Assembly (NCBI RefSeq): GCF_026625765.1
Contig: NZ_CP113062.1
Span: 3,286,001 to 3,350,000, forward strand
Reading direction: 5' to 3'
Origin: Frigoribacterium sp. SL97
GTDB taxonomy: Bacteria > Actinomycetota > Actinomycetes > Actinomycetales > Microbacteriaceae
Length of the DNA stretch: 64,000 nucleotides
The position numbers and the translations under genes were made by a program. Below, in pieces: positions 1-7,783 of the stretch. Position 1 is the stretch's first letter; each line of letters begins with the position of its first letter. A model generated the notes under the pieces. That model made no database searches and had not been told where the DNA came from. It was given only the letters and a program-made list of their open reading frames with translations.

Positions 1-348
1 GTCATGGCGCTGCTCGACGAGACCCGCCGCGTGCGGTCGATGGTCGCCGTCTGCTCGCCGTTCTCGGGGTCGCGCTACGCCACCTGGCTGGTGCTGCCCG
101 CCCTCCGGGCCTTCTCACCCCGCGACGCGACGACGATGCGGCTCGCTCGGGACGAGTCGGTCAACGGCCGCATCACCTCGGTCTTCGGCGAGTTCGACCC
201 CCACATCCCCGAGGGCAGCGAACTGCCCGGCGCCGTCAACGTGCGCCTCCACGCGGGTGGACACTTCCGGGTGCTGGCCCACCCCCGGACGATCGCCACC
301 GTCCTCGCCGCCGCCGGCGAGCCCGTCGAGCCGGTCAGGCCGGCGTGA
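1..348 (+). CDS. Alpha/beta-hydrolase family protein, C-terminal part (5' end outside window)
   Basis: The reading frame is open from the first base, so the gene starts upstream of the window. The visible 115 or so residues look like the end of an alpha/beta hydrolase or lipase: FGEFDPHIP would hold the acid of the catalytic triad and HAGGHF the histidine. The nucleophile elbow is not visible. Its last 14 bases overlap the end of the convergent recQ gene. The substrate cannot be judged from this fragment; an esterase or lipase role is inferred from family resemblance only. Confidence 0.6.
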   Translation, partial: VMALLDETRRVRSMVAVCSPFSGSRYATWLVLPALRAFSPRDATTMRLARDESVNGRITSVFGEFDPHIPEGSELPGAVNVRLHAGGHFRVLAHPRTIATVLAAAGEPVEPVRPA

Positions 349-2083
349 GCAGGTCGTGTGCGAGCACGTCGGCGACGGCCAGCACCTTGTAGCCCTCGCT
401 CTCGAAGAACACCGTCATGCGGTCGGCGTCGGTGCTCATCACGGTGCCCTCGCCCCAGGTCGCGTGCACGACGCGCGCGTCGGGCGCGAACGCAGGAGGC
501 GCGGTGTCGGTGACGTCGTCCTGCTCGCCTCCGCGCGCCTCCCGGGGGTCGCCTGCCCTCTCGGCGGCCCGGCAGCCGTCGCAGTTGCCGCACCGCTCGG
601 GCGAGTCCTCGCCGAAGTAGCCGAGCAGGAAGTGCCGACGGCAGCCGGGCGCCTCGGCGAAGGTGCGCATCATCTCGATGCGCGAGCGCTCGACCCGGTC
701 GCGGGTCTCGGCGACCCCGCGCGCCGCCTCGGCGGCACTGCGGGCGTCGAAGCCGTCGACCGGCTCGAACCCCTTGGTCGACTCGGACAGGGCACCGCCC
801 TCGAGCAGCAGGTCGATGAGGCGCGAGACCGTGCGCGCGCCGAGGGCCAGCTGGTCCGACACCTCCGATCGCCGGACGGGCCGACCCGCCGCCGAGAGCG
901 CGGTGAAGACGCCCCGCAGGTCCGCGCGCCCGGGGAGGCCGGAGGCGAAGAACGAGCGCAGCGAGAGGTCTTCGGGGCGGTAGTGGAGCGTCGCGGTGGC
1001 GGGGTCGCCGTCGCGCCCGGCCCGGCCGATCTCCTGGTAGTACGAGTCGAGCGAGTCGGGCACGTCGGCGTGCACGACGAACCGGACGTCGGGCTTGTCG
1101 ATCCCCATGCCGAACGCGCTCGTCGCCACCACCACGTCGACCTCGCCCGCGTGGAACCGCTCGTGCAGTTCGCCCCGCTCGGCCGAGCGCTGCCCGCCGT
1201 GGTATCCCACGACGGTGCGGTCGGGGCAGCGCTCGGCGATCGCGGCGGCGTAGTGCTCGGTCGCCTTGCGGGTGGCGACGTAGACGATGCCCGGCGTCGT
1301 CGAGGCGGCCACCTGCTCGACCACGGCGCGGGCCTTCTCGTCGTCGTCCTCGTGCCGCACGACCTCGAGGGAGAGGGTGGGCCGGTCGAAGCCGTGGCTC
1401 AACACGAGCGGGTCGTCGAGGCGGAGGCGTTCGACGATCTCGTCCCGCACCGGGCCCGACCCGGTCGCCGTGAGCGCCAGCACGGTGGGTCCCCCGAGAC
1501 GCTCGACGACCTCGCCGAGGTGCAGGTAGTCGGGCCGGAAGTCGTGCCCCCACGACGACACGCAGTGCGCCTCATCGACGACGAAGAGGGCGACCCCGGC
1601 GTCGCTCAGGCGGTCGACGGTCTCGTCGCGGGCGAGCTGCTCGGGGGCGAGGAAGACGTAGGTGACCTCTCCGGCGGCGAGGCGCTCCCAGCCCTCGTCG
1701 TTCTCGGCGTCGGTGTGGCCCGAGTTGATCGCGACGGCAGGCGGGGCGTCGGGGCGTCCGACGAGTCCCGCGACCTGGTCCGCCTGCAAGGCGATCAACG
1801 GCGAGACGACGACCGTGGGCCCGTCGAGCACGGCGCCGGCCACCTGGTAGATCGCCGATTTGCCGAATCCCGTGGGCATGACCGCGAGGGTGTCCCGGCC
1901 GGCGACCACCGCCTCCAGGGCCTCGAGCTGGGCGGGGTGCAGGTCGGTCCAACCGAAGAGGTCGGCGGCGGCACGGGTGATGTCGTCGGTGCGGGGGGTG
2001 CTCGTGCGGGGGGTGCTCGTGCGGGCGGTGCTCGTGCGGCCGGGGCTCGTGCGGGTGTGTGCGGGGCGCGTCGTCGTGCTCAT
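335..2083 (-). CDS. recQ: RecQ-family ATP-dependent DNA helicase
   Basis: Predicted 582-residue 3'-5' DNA helicase of replication and recombination repair. Walker A (TGFGKS) is at about residues 71-76, DEAH at about 170-173, and the helicase C domain has the motif VI pattern QEIGRAGRDG. A RecQ zinc-binding module with cysteines spaced as C...C-x2-C-x2-C (ending CGNCDGC) follows, then a short C-terminal domain (WGEGTV...VFFESEGYKVL) of the kind found at the ends of UvrD- and RecQ-like helicases. I chose the ATG at 2083 because GAGGA precedes it by about 6 nt; the frame stays open upstream without helicase similarity. The N-terminus is a low-complexity TSTPR-type repeat encoded by tandem DNA repeats. 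Convergent with the preceding hydrolase. Confidence 0.93.
   Translation of the reverse strand: MSTTTRPAHTRTSPGRTSTARTSTPRTSTPRTDDITRAAADLFGWTDLHPAQLEALEAVVAGRDTLAVMPTGFGKSAIYQVAGAVLDGPTVVVSPLIALQADQVAGLVGRPDAPPAVAINSGHTDAENDEGWERLAAGEVTYVFLAPEQLARDETVDRLSDAGVALFVVDEAHCVSSWGHDFRPDYLHLGEVVERLGGPTVLALTATGSGPVRDEIVERLRLDDPLVLSHGFDRPTLSLEVVRHEDDDEKARAVVEQVAASTTPGIVYVATRKATEHYAAAIAERCPDRTVVGYHGGQRSAERGELHERFHAGEVDVVVATSAFGMGIDKPDVRFVVHADVPDSLDSYYQEIGRAGRDGDPATATLHYRPEDLSLRSFFASGLPGRADLRGVFTALSAAGRPVRRSEVSDQLALGARTVSRLIDLLLEGGALSESTKGFEPVDGFDARSAAEAARGVAETRDRVERSRIEMMRTFAEAPGCRRHFLLGYFGEDSPERCGNCDGCRAAERAGDPREARGGEQDDVTDTAPPAFAPDARVVHATWGEGTVMSTDADRMTVFFESEGYKVLAVADVLAHDLLTPA
1988..2056. repeat. 15-bp tandem repeat inside the recQ 5' coding region
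   Basis: About four imperfect copies of a 15-bp unit (GTGCGGGGGGTGCTC on the plus strand) encode the repeated Thr-Ser-Thr-Pro-Arg stretch at the N-terminus of RecQ. The unit is a multiple of three, so copy-number change would keep the frame. Confidence 0.8.
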
Positions 2084-2296
2084 GTGGTCCTCGTTCCGGT
2101 GGGGCAGAGGTCCATCCCAGGCACGTGCGGGGCGACACGCGCAGGGCTGCCAGGCGATGCCCGGCCCTGCGTACCCCACCCGCCGCGGGTCGCGCATGCT
2201 ACCCCTCGGTGGGCCCGCCGCGCCTCCCGCGCACCGGCCCCGCGCCGCCCGCCACGGGCGGAGGCGCGGGTCCAGCCGTCGCGGACCCCGTGGGCG

Positions 2297-2302
2297 TAGC
2301 GT
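2297..2302 (+). promoter_or_regulatory. -10 box (TAGCGT) of a leaderless transcript
   Basis: TAGCGT lies 7 nt before the ATG at 2310, the spacing expected when transcription starts at the start codon. No Shine-Dalgarno sequence is present. Confidence 0.5.
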
Positions 2303-2309
2303 CCGGTGC

Positions 2310-2507
2310 ATGAGCGACGAGAAGCAGACCGAACCCGTCATGGACGGGGCCACCGAGGCGACCGACCACGAGAAGCTGAGCGGCCTGATCGAACAGGTCG
2401 AGGCCGACCACGGCGACGAGGGCGCGGCCTCGATGGCCGACCACCTCCGCGACCGCATGGACGAGACCGCGCAGGCCGACGAGAGCCCAGCAGACGTCGA
2501 GGAGTGA
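2310..2507 (+). CDS. Small acidic hypothetical protein
   Basis: Encodes 65 residues, strongly acidic and rich in Glu and Asp, with a predicted amphipathic helix in the middle (HEKLSGLIEQVEAD). No family recognised and no membrane segment. I picked the ATG at 2310 because a TAGCGT -10 box sits 7 nt upstream, matching the leaderless pattern seen at many genes in this window; the frame is open further upstream but lacks start signals. It could be a small stress or regulatory protein, but nothing here shows a function. Confidence 0.55.
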   Translation: MSDEKQTEPVMDGATEATDHEKLSGLIEQVEADHGDEGAASMADHLRDRMDETAQADESPADVEE

Positions 2508-2556
2508 GTCCCGGGGCTCCACCGCGAGGTGGAGCCCTCCGGCCCCGGTCGTGACC

Positions 2557-2562
2557 TAGCGT
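2557..2562 (+). promoter_or_regulatory. -10 box (TAGCGT) of a leaderless transcript
   Basis: TAGCGT lies 6 nt before the ATG at 2569. The intervening CGAGGG is too close to act as a normal ribosome binding site, so leaderless start is the better reading. Confidence 0.5.
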
Positions 2563-2568
2563 CGAGGG

Positions 2569-2793
2569 ATGTACTCCAACGGCTTCTCCCTCGTCGGTGT
2601 CCTCTACCCCGTCTTCTTCGTGGTGGTGTTCGCCTTGGCCGTCACGCTGGCCGTGCTCCTGATCAGGACCATGCTCTGGGTGATCCGGGCACTGACGGCC
2701 TACACGCGAGAACGAGAACTCCGCATCGACCTGCTGCTCGCCGGTGACGACGACCCGGCCGGCCCGCCGGCACCCGGGGGTCCCGTGATCTGA
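2569..2793 (+). CDS. Small single-pass membrane protein
   Basis: Encodes 74 residues: a short N-terminus, one long hydrophobic segment (about residues 8-45, LYPVFFVVVFALAVTLAVLL and on), then a charged helix (TRERELRIDLLL) and a Pro/Gly-rich tail. Probably a membrane anchor with a cytoplasmic helix. No family recognised. It follows the small acidic gene on the same strand but has its own TAGCGT box, so it is probably transcribed separately. Confidence 0.6.
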   Translation: MYSNGFSLVGVLYPVFFVVVFALAVTLAVLLIRTMLWVIRALTAYTRERELRIDLLLAGDDDPAGPPAPGGPVI

Positions 2794-2811
2794 CGACCAG
2801 GAGGCGCGGGT

Positions 2812-3663
2812 TCAGTTCCCGACGCCCGCGACGACCTCGCGGACGAGGTCGGCCACCAGCCCGGGCCGTTCGAGTCCCGGCAGATGGGCGACGTCGGGCA
2901 GCACCCGACCCGGTCCCTGCCCGAGACGTCGAGCCGTCTCCGCGTAGAACGGCTCGTCGGCGGGGATGTCGAGCGCGCCCCAGGTCGCCAGGACCGGCGT
3001 CGCGACCTCGCCGAGGCGGCTCCACGTGTCGAGCCCGGCGTCTCCGGCCCCGTCCGGTGCGGCGACCTCGAGGATGCGGGCGTTCATCCGCTCGAAGAGT
3101 TCGCGGGGGGCACCCGTGACTCGGCCGCTCCGTGCCGCAGGGCCGTCGAGCCACAGGTGGGCCAGCAGACGGACCTGCGCCTCGACGTCGCCGCTGCCGG
3201 ACGCCTCGTCGAGGGCCTCCATCAGCGGGCCCGACGCCGGGTCGGGGGTCCAGTCGAACGGGGTGTCGTCGTCGGTCATGCCGCTGACCGCGGCACCGAT
3301 CAGCAGCACGCCCGCCACGCGCTCGGGTGCGGTCACGGCCAGGTCGAGGGCGAGCGCACCACCCATCGAGTTGCCGACGACGAACGCCCGCCCGACGCCC
3401 AGCCGGTCGAGCAGCTCCACGAGGTCGGCCAGGTGCGTGGCGCCGCCGTCGGCCGCGGAGGCCGGGCTCTCGCCGAACCCCCGGCGGTCGTGGGCCACCA
3501 GGTCGAGCCCGTCGGCCGCGAGTTCGTCGGCGACGCCCGTCCAGCTCCGGCGGTCGGCGACGCCGGCGTGCAACAGCACCACGGTCGGGCCGTCGCCCCG
3601 CCACCGGGTGGCCGCCAGGGCGGCACCGTCCGAGAGGGTCACGTCCACGCGTTCGCCGCTCAT
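2812..3663 (-). CDS. Alpha/beta-fold hydrolase
   Basis: Predicted 283-residue cytoplasmic hydrolase with a complete alpha/beta fold: oxyanion region VVLLHAG, nucleophile elbow GNSMGG, acid in WGALDIPADEP and histidine in DVAHLPGLERP. No signal peptide. The start at 3663 is preceded by TACCGT 7 nt upstream, so the mRNA is probably leaderless. A CCGCGCCTCCT copy of the dispersed word follows the stop codon directly. The family covers esterases, haloperoxidase-like and lactone hydrolases; substrate unknown. Confidence 0.85.
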   Translation of the reverse strand: MSGERVDVTLSDGAALAATRWRGDGPTVVLLHAGVADRRSWTGVADELAADGLDLVAHDRRGFGESPASAADGGATHLADLVELLDRLGVGRAFVVGNSMGGALALDLAVTAPERVAGVLLIGAAVSGMTDDDTPFDWTPDPASGPLMEALDEASGSGDVEAQVRLLAHLWLDGPAARSGRVTGAPRELFERMNARILEVAAPDGAGDAGLDTWSRLGEVATPVLATWGALDIPADEPFYAETARRLGQGPGRVLPDVAHLPGLERPGLVADLVREVVAGVGN

Positions 3664-3670
3664 GTCGGCC

Positions 3671-3676
3671 ACGGTA
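3671..3676 (-). promoter_or_regulatory. -10 box (TACCGT) of a leaderless transcript
   Basis: On the minus strand TACCGT is 7 nt before the hydrolase ATG at 3663. Confidence 0.5.
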
Positions 3677-3773
3677 GCGCTCCGCCGTGCCCTTGCCCAG
3701 ACCCGCGTGCCGCCGCTCGGACGACCTGACGGCCCGACGGCCCGGACGACCCGACGGTCTGGACCCGGACCGT

Positions 3774-4898
3774 CTAGACCCGCTGCTGGCGCGGCACGAC
3801 GACCCGCTCGAAGACGACCACTCCGGCCGTCGCGATCGGGATCGCCACGAGGGCACCGAGGATGCCGCCGAGCGCCCCTCCCCCGAAGGCCGCCACGATG
3901 ACGAGGGCGCCGGGCACCGCCACGGCCTTGGACATCACCCGTGGGGTCAGCACGTAGGCCTCGACCTGGGCGTAGACGAGCAGCACGATGCCGACGACGA
4001 TCGCGGTGACCGGCGAGACGGTGATCGTGGCGGCGATGATGATCGCATAGGCCACGACCGTGCCGACCACGGGGATCAGTGCGCCCAGGAACGCGAGGGT
4101 GGCGAAGAGTACCGGCACCGGTCCGCCGGCGATCGTCAGCACGATGAAGACGAACACGGCGTTGACGGCGGCGAGCGCCACCTGCCCGGCGACGTAGCGG
4201 CCGACCGACAGGAAGATCTCGTCCGAGATGCTCATGACGTTCTCGCGGTGGCTGCGGGGCACGGCGCGACTGAGCGAGCGCAGCATCTGCGGGAGGGTGA
4301 TCGCGAAGTAGAGGGTGAGGATCGCGACCACGATCACCGCGGTGATGGCGTTGGTGATCCCCTGGCCGACGGCGAGCAGGCCTCCGCCGAGGGCGAGCAA
4401 CTGGTCGGGGTCGAGCAGGTACGAGGTGACGGCGCCGACCGCGTCGTCGACGTCGACGTCGAACCCGACGGTCTCGACGGCCTGCTGCACCCAGGGCTGG
4501 CGCGAGAGCTCCTGCAGGGCGGCGGGGGCCGTCTGCACGACGTGCCCGATCTGCTCGATCAGCGCGGGCACGACGGCCGCGACGATGCCCACGACGACCC
4601 CGACGACCAGCACGACGGCGACGACGACGCCGACCCAGCGCGGGGCGCCGGCGCGCGCGAGGCGTCGGACGACCGGTTCGAAGGCGAGCGCGAGGAAGAA
4701 CGCGAGGCCGATGTAGACGAGGATCGTCGACAGGGCCATGAGGGCGACGATGATGCCGACGCCGAGCCCTCCGCCGAGGGTCGCGATGAGGCCGAACCGG
4801 AAGGCGCCGGGGCGCTGCATCGGGCTGGGGGGTGTGGCGGTCTGCGTGGCCGTACCGGCCGATCGACGCACGAGACGGGCGCGGGGTGACGAGGGCAT
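3774..4898 (-). CDS. AI-2E family transporter
   Basis: A 374-residue multi-pass membrane protein. Two hydrophobic hairpins occur near the N-terminus, followed by an extramembrane segment (about 115-190) and a block of further transmembrane helices containing the family pattern PVPVLFATLAFLGALIPVVG. Members of the AI-2E/PerM family export small molecules or sodium/protons; which applies here is unknown. The ATG at 4898 has CAGGAT 6 nt upstream, again a leaderless arrangement. Confidence 0.85.
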   Translation of the reverse strand: MPSSPRARLVRRSAGTATQTATPPSPMQRPGAFRFGLIATLGGGLGVGIIVALMALSTILVYIGLAFFLALAFEPVVRRLARAGAPRWVGVVVAVVLVVGVVVGIVAAVVPALIEQIGHVVQTAPAALQELSRQPWVQQAVETVGFDVDVDDAVGAVTSYLLDPDQLLALGGGLLAVGQGITNAITAVIVVAILTLYFAITLPQMLRSLSRAVPRSHRENVMSISDEIFLSVGRYVAGQVALAAVNAVFVFIVLTIAGGPVPVLFATLAFLGALIPVVGTVVAYAIIIAATITVSPVTAIVVGIVLLVYAQVEAYVLTPRVMSKAVAVPGALVIVAAFGGGALGGILGALVAIPIATAGVVVFERVVVPRQQRV

Positions 4899-4904
4899 CC
4901 GACC

Positions 4905-4910
4905 ATCCTG
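4905..4910 (-). promoter_or_regulatory. -10 box (CAGGAT) of a leaderless transcript
   Basis: CAGGAT on the minus strand lies 6 nt before the ATG at 4898. Confidence 0.45.
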
Positions 4911-5012
4911 ACCTGCTCGAGCCGATCGAGGCCACGCCGACCCCGGTCGGCCGGGGTCCGAGTCGCACGATCACTCCATCGGCAGGGAGCTCCTCCGCCC
5001 GGTCACGTGCGA

Positions 5013-5044
5013 AGGCCCGCCCCGACTCTCGTCGGGACGGGCCT
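5013..5044 (-). terminator. Hairpin terminator of the envelope-stress operon
   Basis: A 14-bp stem with one mismatch and a TCTC loop (AGGCCCGC..., TCTC, ...GACGGGCCT) lies just downstream of the last gene of the 7072-5077 operon. No strong T run follows. Confidence 0.6.
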
Positions 5045-5076
5045 GTCTGCGTCCGTCGGGACGCGGGCCCGAGGGG

Positions 5077-5676
5077 TCAGGCCCCCTGCACGTTCTCCTT
5101 CGACTGCTGGGCGCTGTCCTTCACGTCGCCCGCGGCGCTCGAGGCGTCGTCCTTCACGGTCGAGGCGGCGTCCTGCGCCGTGCCCTTGACCGAGGCGAAC
5201 GCCTCCTGGGCGGGCTCCTTCAGGTTCGACGCCACGTCCTGCGCCGCACCCTTCACCGAGTCGAGTGCCGGGCCCGCTGCGTCCTTGGCGTCGGAGACGA
5301 GCTCCTTCTCCTTGTCCGAGGCGGGGATCAGCGACGACACGAGCCAGCCGGCTCCGAAGGCGATGAGGCCGACGGCGAGCGGGTTGCCCTTCGCCTTGCG
5401 CACGGCCGCCGACGAGGCGTCCGAGACGCTGCCCGCGGCGTCGTGACCGGCACCCGAGGTCGACGAGGCCGCATCGTGCGCCGCACCCATGACCGACTCC
5501 TTGACGCCCGAGAAGCGGCTCTTCACCTTCTCGGTCTGACGATGCGCGATGCTCGACGGGTTCACCTTGTCGGCGAGCGCGTCGACGTCGTTGCCGAGTC
5601 CGGCGCGCGTGCGCTCGATCTCGGCGCGGATCTCGTCGGGCGTGCGGCTGCTGCCGTTCTGGTCGGTGGTGCTCAT
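5077..5676 (-). CDS. DUF3618-type membrane-anchored protein
   Basis: A 199-residue protein. The N-terminus carries the DUF3618 signature (PDEIRAEIERTRAGLGNDVDALADKVNP). One membrane segment (about residues 98-118, NPLAVGLIAFGAGWLVSSLI) separates two alanine-, lysine- and aspartate-rich helical regions resembling LEA or ElaB/YqjD-like stress proteins. Its ATG overlaps the stop of the preceding gene (ATGA), so translation is coupled. Probably a structural or stress protein of the inner face of the membrane; no enzymatic motif is visible. Confidence 0.75.
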   Translation of the reverse strand: MSTTDQNGSSRTPDEIRAEIERTRAGLGNDVDALADKVNPSSIAHRQTEKVKSRFSGVKESVMGAAHDAASSTSGAGHDAAGSVSDASSAAVRKAKGNPLAVGLIAFGAGWLVSSLIPASDKEKELVSDAKDAAGPALDSVKGAAQDVASNLKEPAQEAFASVKGTAQDAASTVKDDASSAAGDVKDSAQQSKENVQGA

Positions 5677-6107
5677 GCGGTGCCTCCAGGCGTGACGGTC
5701 TCGGGGATCTTCTTGAGGGAGTCGACCGTCTTCGGTGCCCCCTTGATGCTCTTCAGTTCTTTCCTCCCGCGCAGGAACAGCACGAGGGCGACGATCGCGT
5801 AGACGACCGCGATGATCAGCGACGACCAGCCGAGGCCGATCAGCACGCCGAGGCCCCACATGGCGGCCAGCGAGACGAACAGCAGGGCGAAGAGGGCGGT
5901 GAGACCCGCTCCGCCGAACATGCCCGCACCCTTGCCGGCTTTCTTGGCCGACTCGGTGAGCTCGGCCTTGGCCAGCTCGACCTCTTGACGGAAGAGGGTC
6001 GAGATGTCACCGGTCACGCCGGAGAGCAGGTCGCCGAGCGACGTGGTCGCGGCCTTGTCCTCCGGGGCGGGAGGCGTCGCCACGGGCTCGCGGAACGGGT
6101 CGCTCAC
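5673..6107 (-). CDS. Phage holin-like superfamily membrane protein (YqjE/Holin-X type)
   Basis: About 144 residues from the GTG at 6107, which overlaps the preceding stop as GTGA; an alternative GTG lies at 6134. Contains TSLGDLLSGVTGDISTLFRQEVELAKAEL, a pattern typical of the actinobacterial Holin-X / DUF1469 family, then two adjacent membrane helices and a basic tail. Sits between a long Ala-rich protein and the DUF3618 protein, the same combination as the enterobacterial yqjD-yqjE group. A cell-envelope role is inferred; it is not phage DNA. Confidence 0.75.
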   Translation of the reverse strand: MSDPFREPVATPPAPEDKAATTSLGDLLSGVTGDISTLFRQEVELAKAELTESAKKAGKGAGMFGGAGLTALFALLFVSLAAMWGLGVLIGLGWSSLIIAVVYAIVALVLFLRGRKELKSIKGAPKTVDSLKKIPETVTPGGTA

Positions 6108-7072
6108 GCGCGCGTCCCCGAGGTGCCGGGCCACGTCGTGGGCACGCTGGAGTCGGGCGTCGACGTGCCGACGCCGGGGACGTCGCCCTCGGTGACGACG
6201 TCGTACTCACCGGCCACGGGGCCGACGTCACCGACGAGACGGCTCGGCGCGGTGGCGGACGCAGGAGGCGCGGGCCGGCTCGCCGCACCTCCGGCGTCTC
6301 CGGTCGTGGCGGCGTGCTCGTCCCCGGCCTCCGCCGTCAGCGACTTGACGACGCGTCCGGCGAGCAGGCCGGAGACCGCCGCGATGGCGATGAACGTGCC
6401 GGGCTTGCGCGCCGCGTACGACTTCACGTCGTCCAGCAGGCTGCCCGGGTCGCGACCCTCGAGCCAACCGGCGACGCCGTGGGCGCGACCGGACAGGTTG
6501 CGGACCAGCTCGCCCGCGATGCCGCTGTCGGCGGAGTCGGCCATCGAGCCGAGCTGGTCGCCGACCTGGCGGAGGCCGGCCGCGGCCTTCTCCTGCTGGG
6601 CGCCGGCCTGCTCCTTGAGCTCGCCCGTCGCCTGGCCGAAGAGCTGCTTGGCCTGGCCGCCGGCCTCGGAAGCGACCTTGGAGACCTGCTCCTTGACACT
6701 GCCGGCGACGTCGGAGGCCGCGGACTTCGCGTCGTCCGCGACGCCGGCCGCCTCGTCCTTCGCGGCACCGGCCTTGGCCTTCGCGGTGTCGGCGGCGCCG
6801 GTGCCGGTGCCGGAATCGGCGTCGGTGCCGGTGTGGTCGTGCCCGAGGTGCTCCTCGACGACCGGGGCCGCGGTCGCGCTGAAGTCGCTCGCCGTCGCGT
6901 CGGGGTCGGTGATGTCGGCGTACGCGCCGACCTGGTCGCCCAGGTCGGTCACGGCGTCGTCGCGGCGCAGGTGGTCGTGTCCGGAGGCGGCGCCGCGAAG
7001 CGGCTGCCCCTCGGAGGTGGTGTCGTAGACCGGGGTGGACGGGTCTCCGTCGTAGCGTTCGTCGTCGCTCAT
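6104..7072 (-). CDS. Ala-rich LEA-like envelope/stress protein
   Basis: A 322-residue protein, first gene of a three-gene operon. It has an acidic N-terminus, a long helical Ala/Lys/Glu-rich repeat region (about 95-215, AKAKAGAAKDEAAGVADDAK type), one membrane segment (KPGTFIAIAAVSGLLAGRVV) and a disordered Pro/Ala-rich end. AGAGG precedes the ATG at 7072 by about 8 nt. The composition resembles late-embryogenesis-abundant or apolipoprotein-like proteins, but that is composition and not proof of homology. Confidence 0.7.
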   Translation of the reverse strand: MSDDERYDGDPSTPVYDTTSEGQPLRGAASGHDHLRRDDAVTDLGDQVGAYADITDPDATASDFSATAAPVVEEHLGHDHTGTDADSGTGTGAADTAKAKAGAAKDEAAGVADDAKSAASDVAGSVKEQVSKVASEAGGQAKQLFGQATGELKEQAGAQQEKAAAGLRQVGDQLGSMADSADSGIAGELVRNLSGRAHGVAGWLEGRDPGSLLDDVKSYAARKPGTFIAIAAVSGLLAGRVVKSLTAEAGDEHAATTGDAGGAASRPAPPASATAPSRLVGDVGPVAGEYDVVTEGDVPGVGTSTPDSSVPTTWPGTSGTRA

Positions 7073-7246
7073 GTCGTGCCTCTCGGATCGTCGGCGACCG
7101 TCCGGGTGACGGTCGTGATCGGGGTAGGACCTGTCACTCTGTCCCTCTCCCGGGGGGCGGTGACCGCACATGGTGAAAACGCGACGGGGGGTTGACACGG
7201 GCCGGCCGGAAGGGTCGTGGTCGGGACGGATCGTGTCGGGGAAACG

Positions 7247-7284
7247 CGACATGCCGCCCACGTTCGCACGTGAGCGGCATGTCG
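7247..7284 (-). terminator. Hairpin terminator after the 51-residue gene
   Basis: Perfect 11-bp outer arms CGACATGCCGC and GCGGCATGTCG enclose a smaller CACGT/ACGTG stem. It lies about 30 nt past the stop of the small gene at 7313. Confidence 0.6.
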
Positions 7285-7312
7285 TGACCTGCCGGGGCCG
7301 GAGCCCGGGCGA

Positions 7313-7468
7313 CTAGCTGTCCTTGCCGTCCGAGACCTCGCTGTCGTCGCTCTGCTCGGAGTCGTCGACGAGGCCCTGCTTCGACCCGTCGGCCAGGTCT
7401 TCGGTGTACTTCTTGTCGTCTTCGGTCATGTCGGTCGAACCGTCGGGGATGCCGTTGTCGTTGGTCAT
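7313..7468 (-). CDS. Tiny acidic hypothetical protein (51 aa)
   Basis: An ATG-to-TAG frame of 51 residues, rich in Asp, Ser and Glu with a KKYTEDL core. It is supported by start and stop signals: TATCGT lies 6 nt before the ATG (leaderless pattern) and a hairpin follows the stop. No family recognised. It resembles small hydrophilic stress-type proteins only in composition. Confidence 0.5.
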   Translation of the reverse strand: MTNDNGIPDGSTDMTEDDKKYTEDLADGSKQGLVDDSEQSDDSEVSDGKDS

Positions 7469-7474
7469 GCCCGC

Positions 7475-7480
7475 ACGATA
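7475..7480 (-). promoter_or_regulatory. -10 box (TATCGT) of a leaderless transcript
   Basis: TATCGT on the minus strand, 6 nt before the ATG at 7468. Confidence 0.5.
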
Positions 7481-7504
7481 CTCGCCGGCCCGCCGACCGG
7501 GCCG

Positions 7505-7783
7505 TCAGTGGAACTGGGGGACGATCAGCCACAGTCCGACGAGCACGGCAGCGATCCCCACGGCGAAGCACAGCCCGCCGGCGACCGTGGCGCCCAGCGG
7601 TCTCGACTGCGACGGTCCCCCGCTCGGGACGGCGGCACCGGCCCCGCCGTCGGACTCGACGGCACCGTCCGCGAACAGACGGACCCCCGTCGCGAACGTG
7701 GTCACGATGACGGCGGTGGCGGCGAGCGCGGTCGCGAAGACCACGACGAAGGCGCCCCAGTCGACTCCCAAGAACATGGTCAC
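7505..7783 (-). CDS. Small two-pass membrane protein linked to the phosphate transporter
   Basis: A 92-residue protein with two membrane helices (about 8-34 and 66-88) joined by a Gly/Ser/Pro linker. The GTG at 7783 overlaps the stop of the PiT gene (GTGA); an ATG two codons in is the alternative start. Translational coupling suggests it works with the transporter, perhaps as a small accessory subunit, but no family is recognised. Confidence 0.65.
   Translation of the reverse strand: MTMFLGVDWGAFVVVFATALAATAVIVTTFATGVRLFADGAVESDGGAGAAVPSGGPSQSRPLGATVAGGLCFAVGIAAVLVGLWLIVPQFH

Noticed and set aside
5673..6107. Prophage holin
   Set aside because: The Holin-X/YqjE-type family is chromosomal in actinobacteria and its neighbours are stress/envelope proteins; there are no phage genes.
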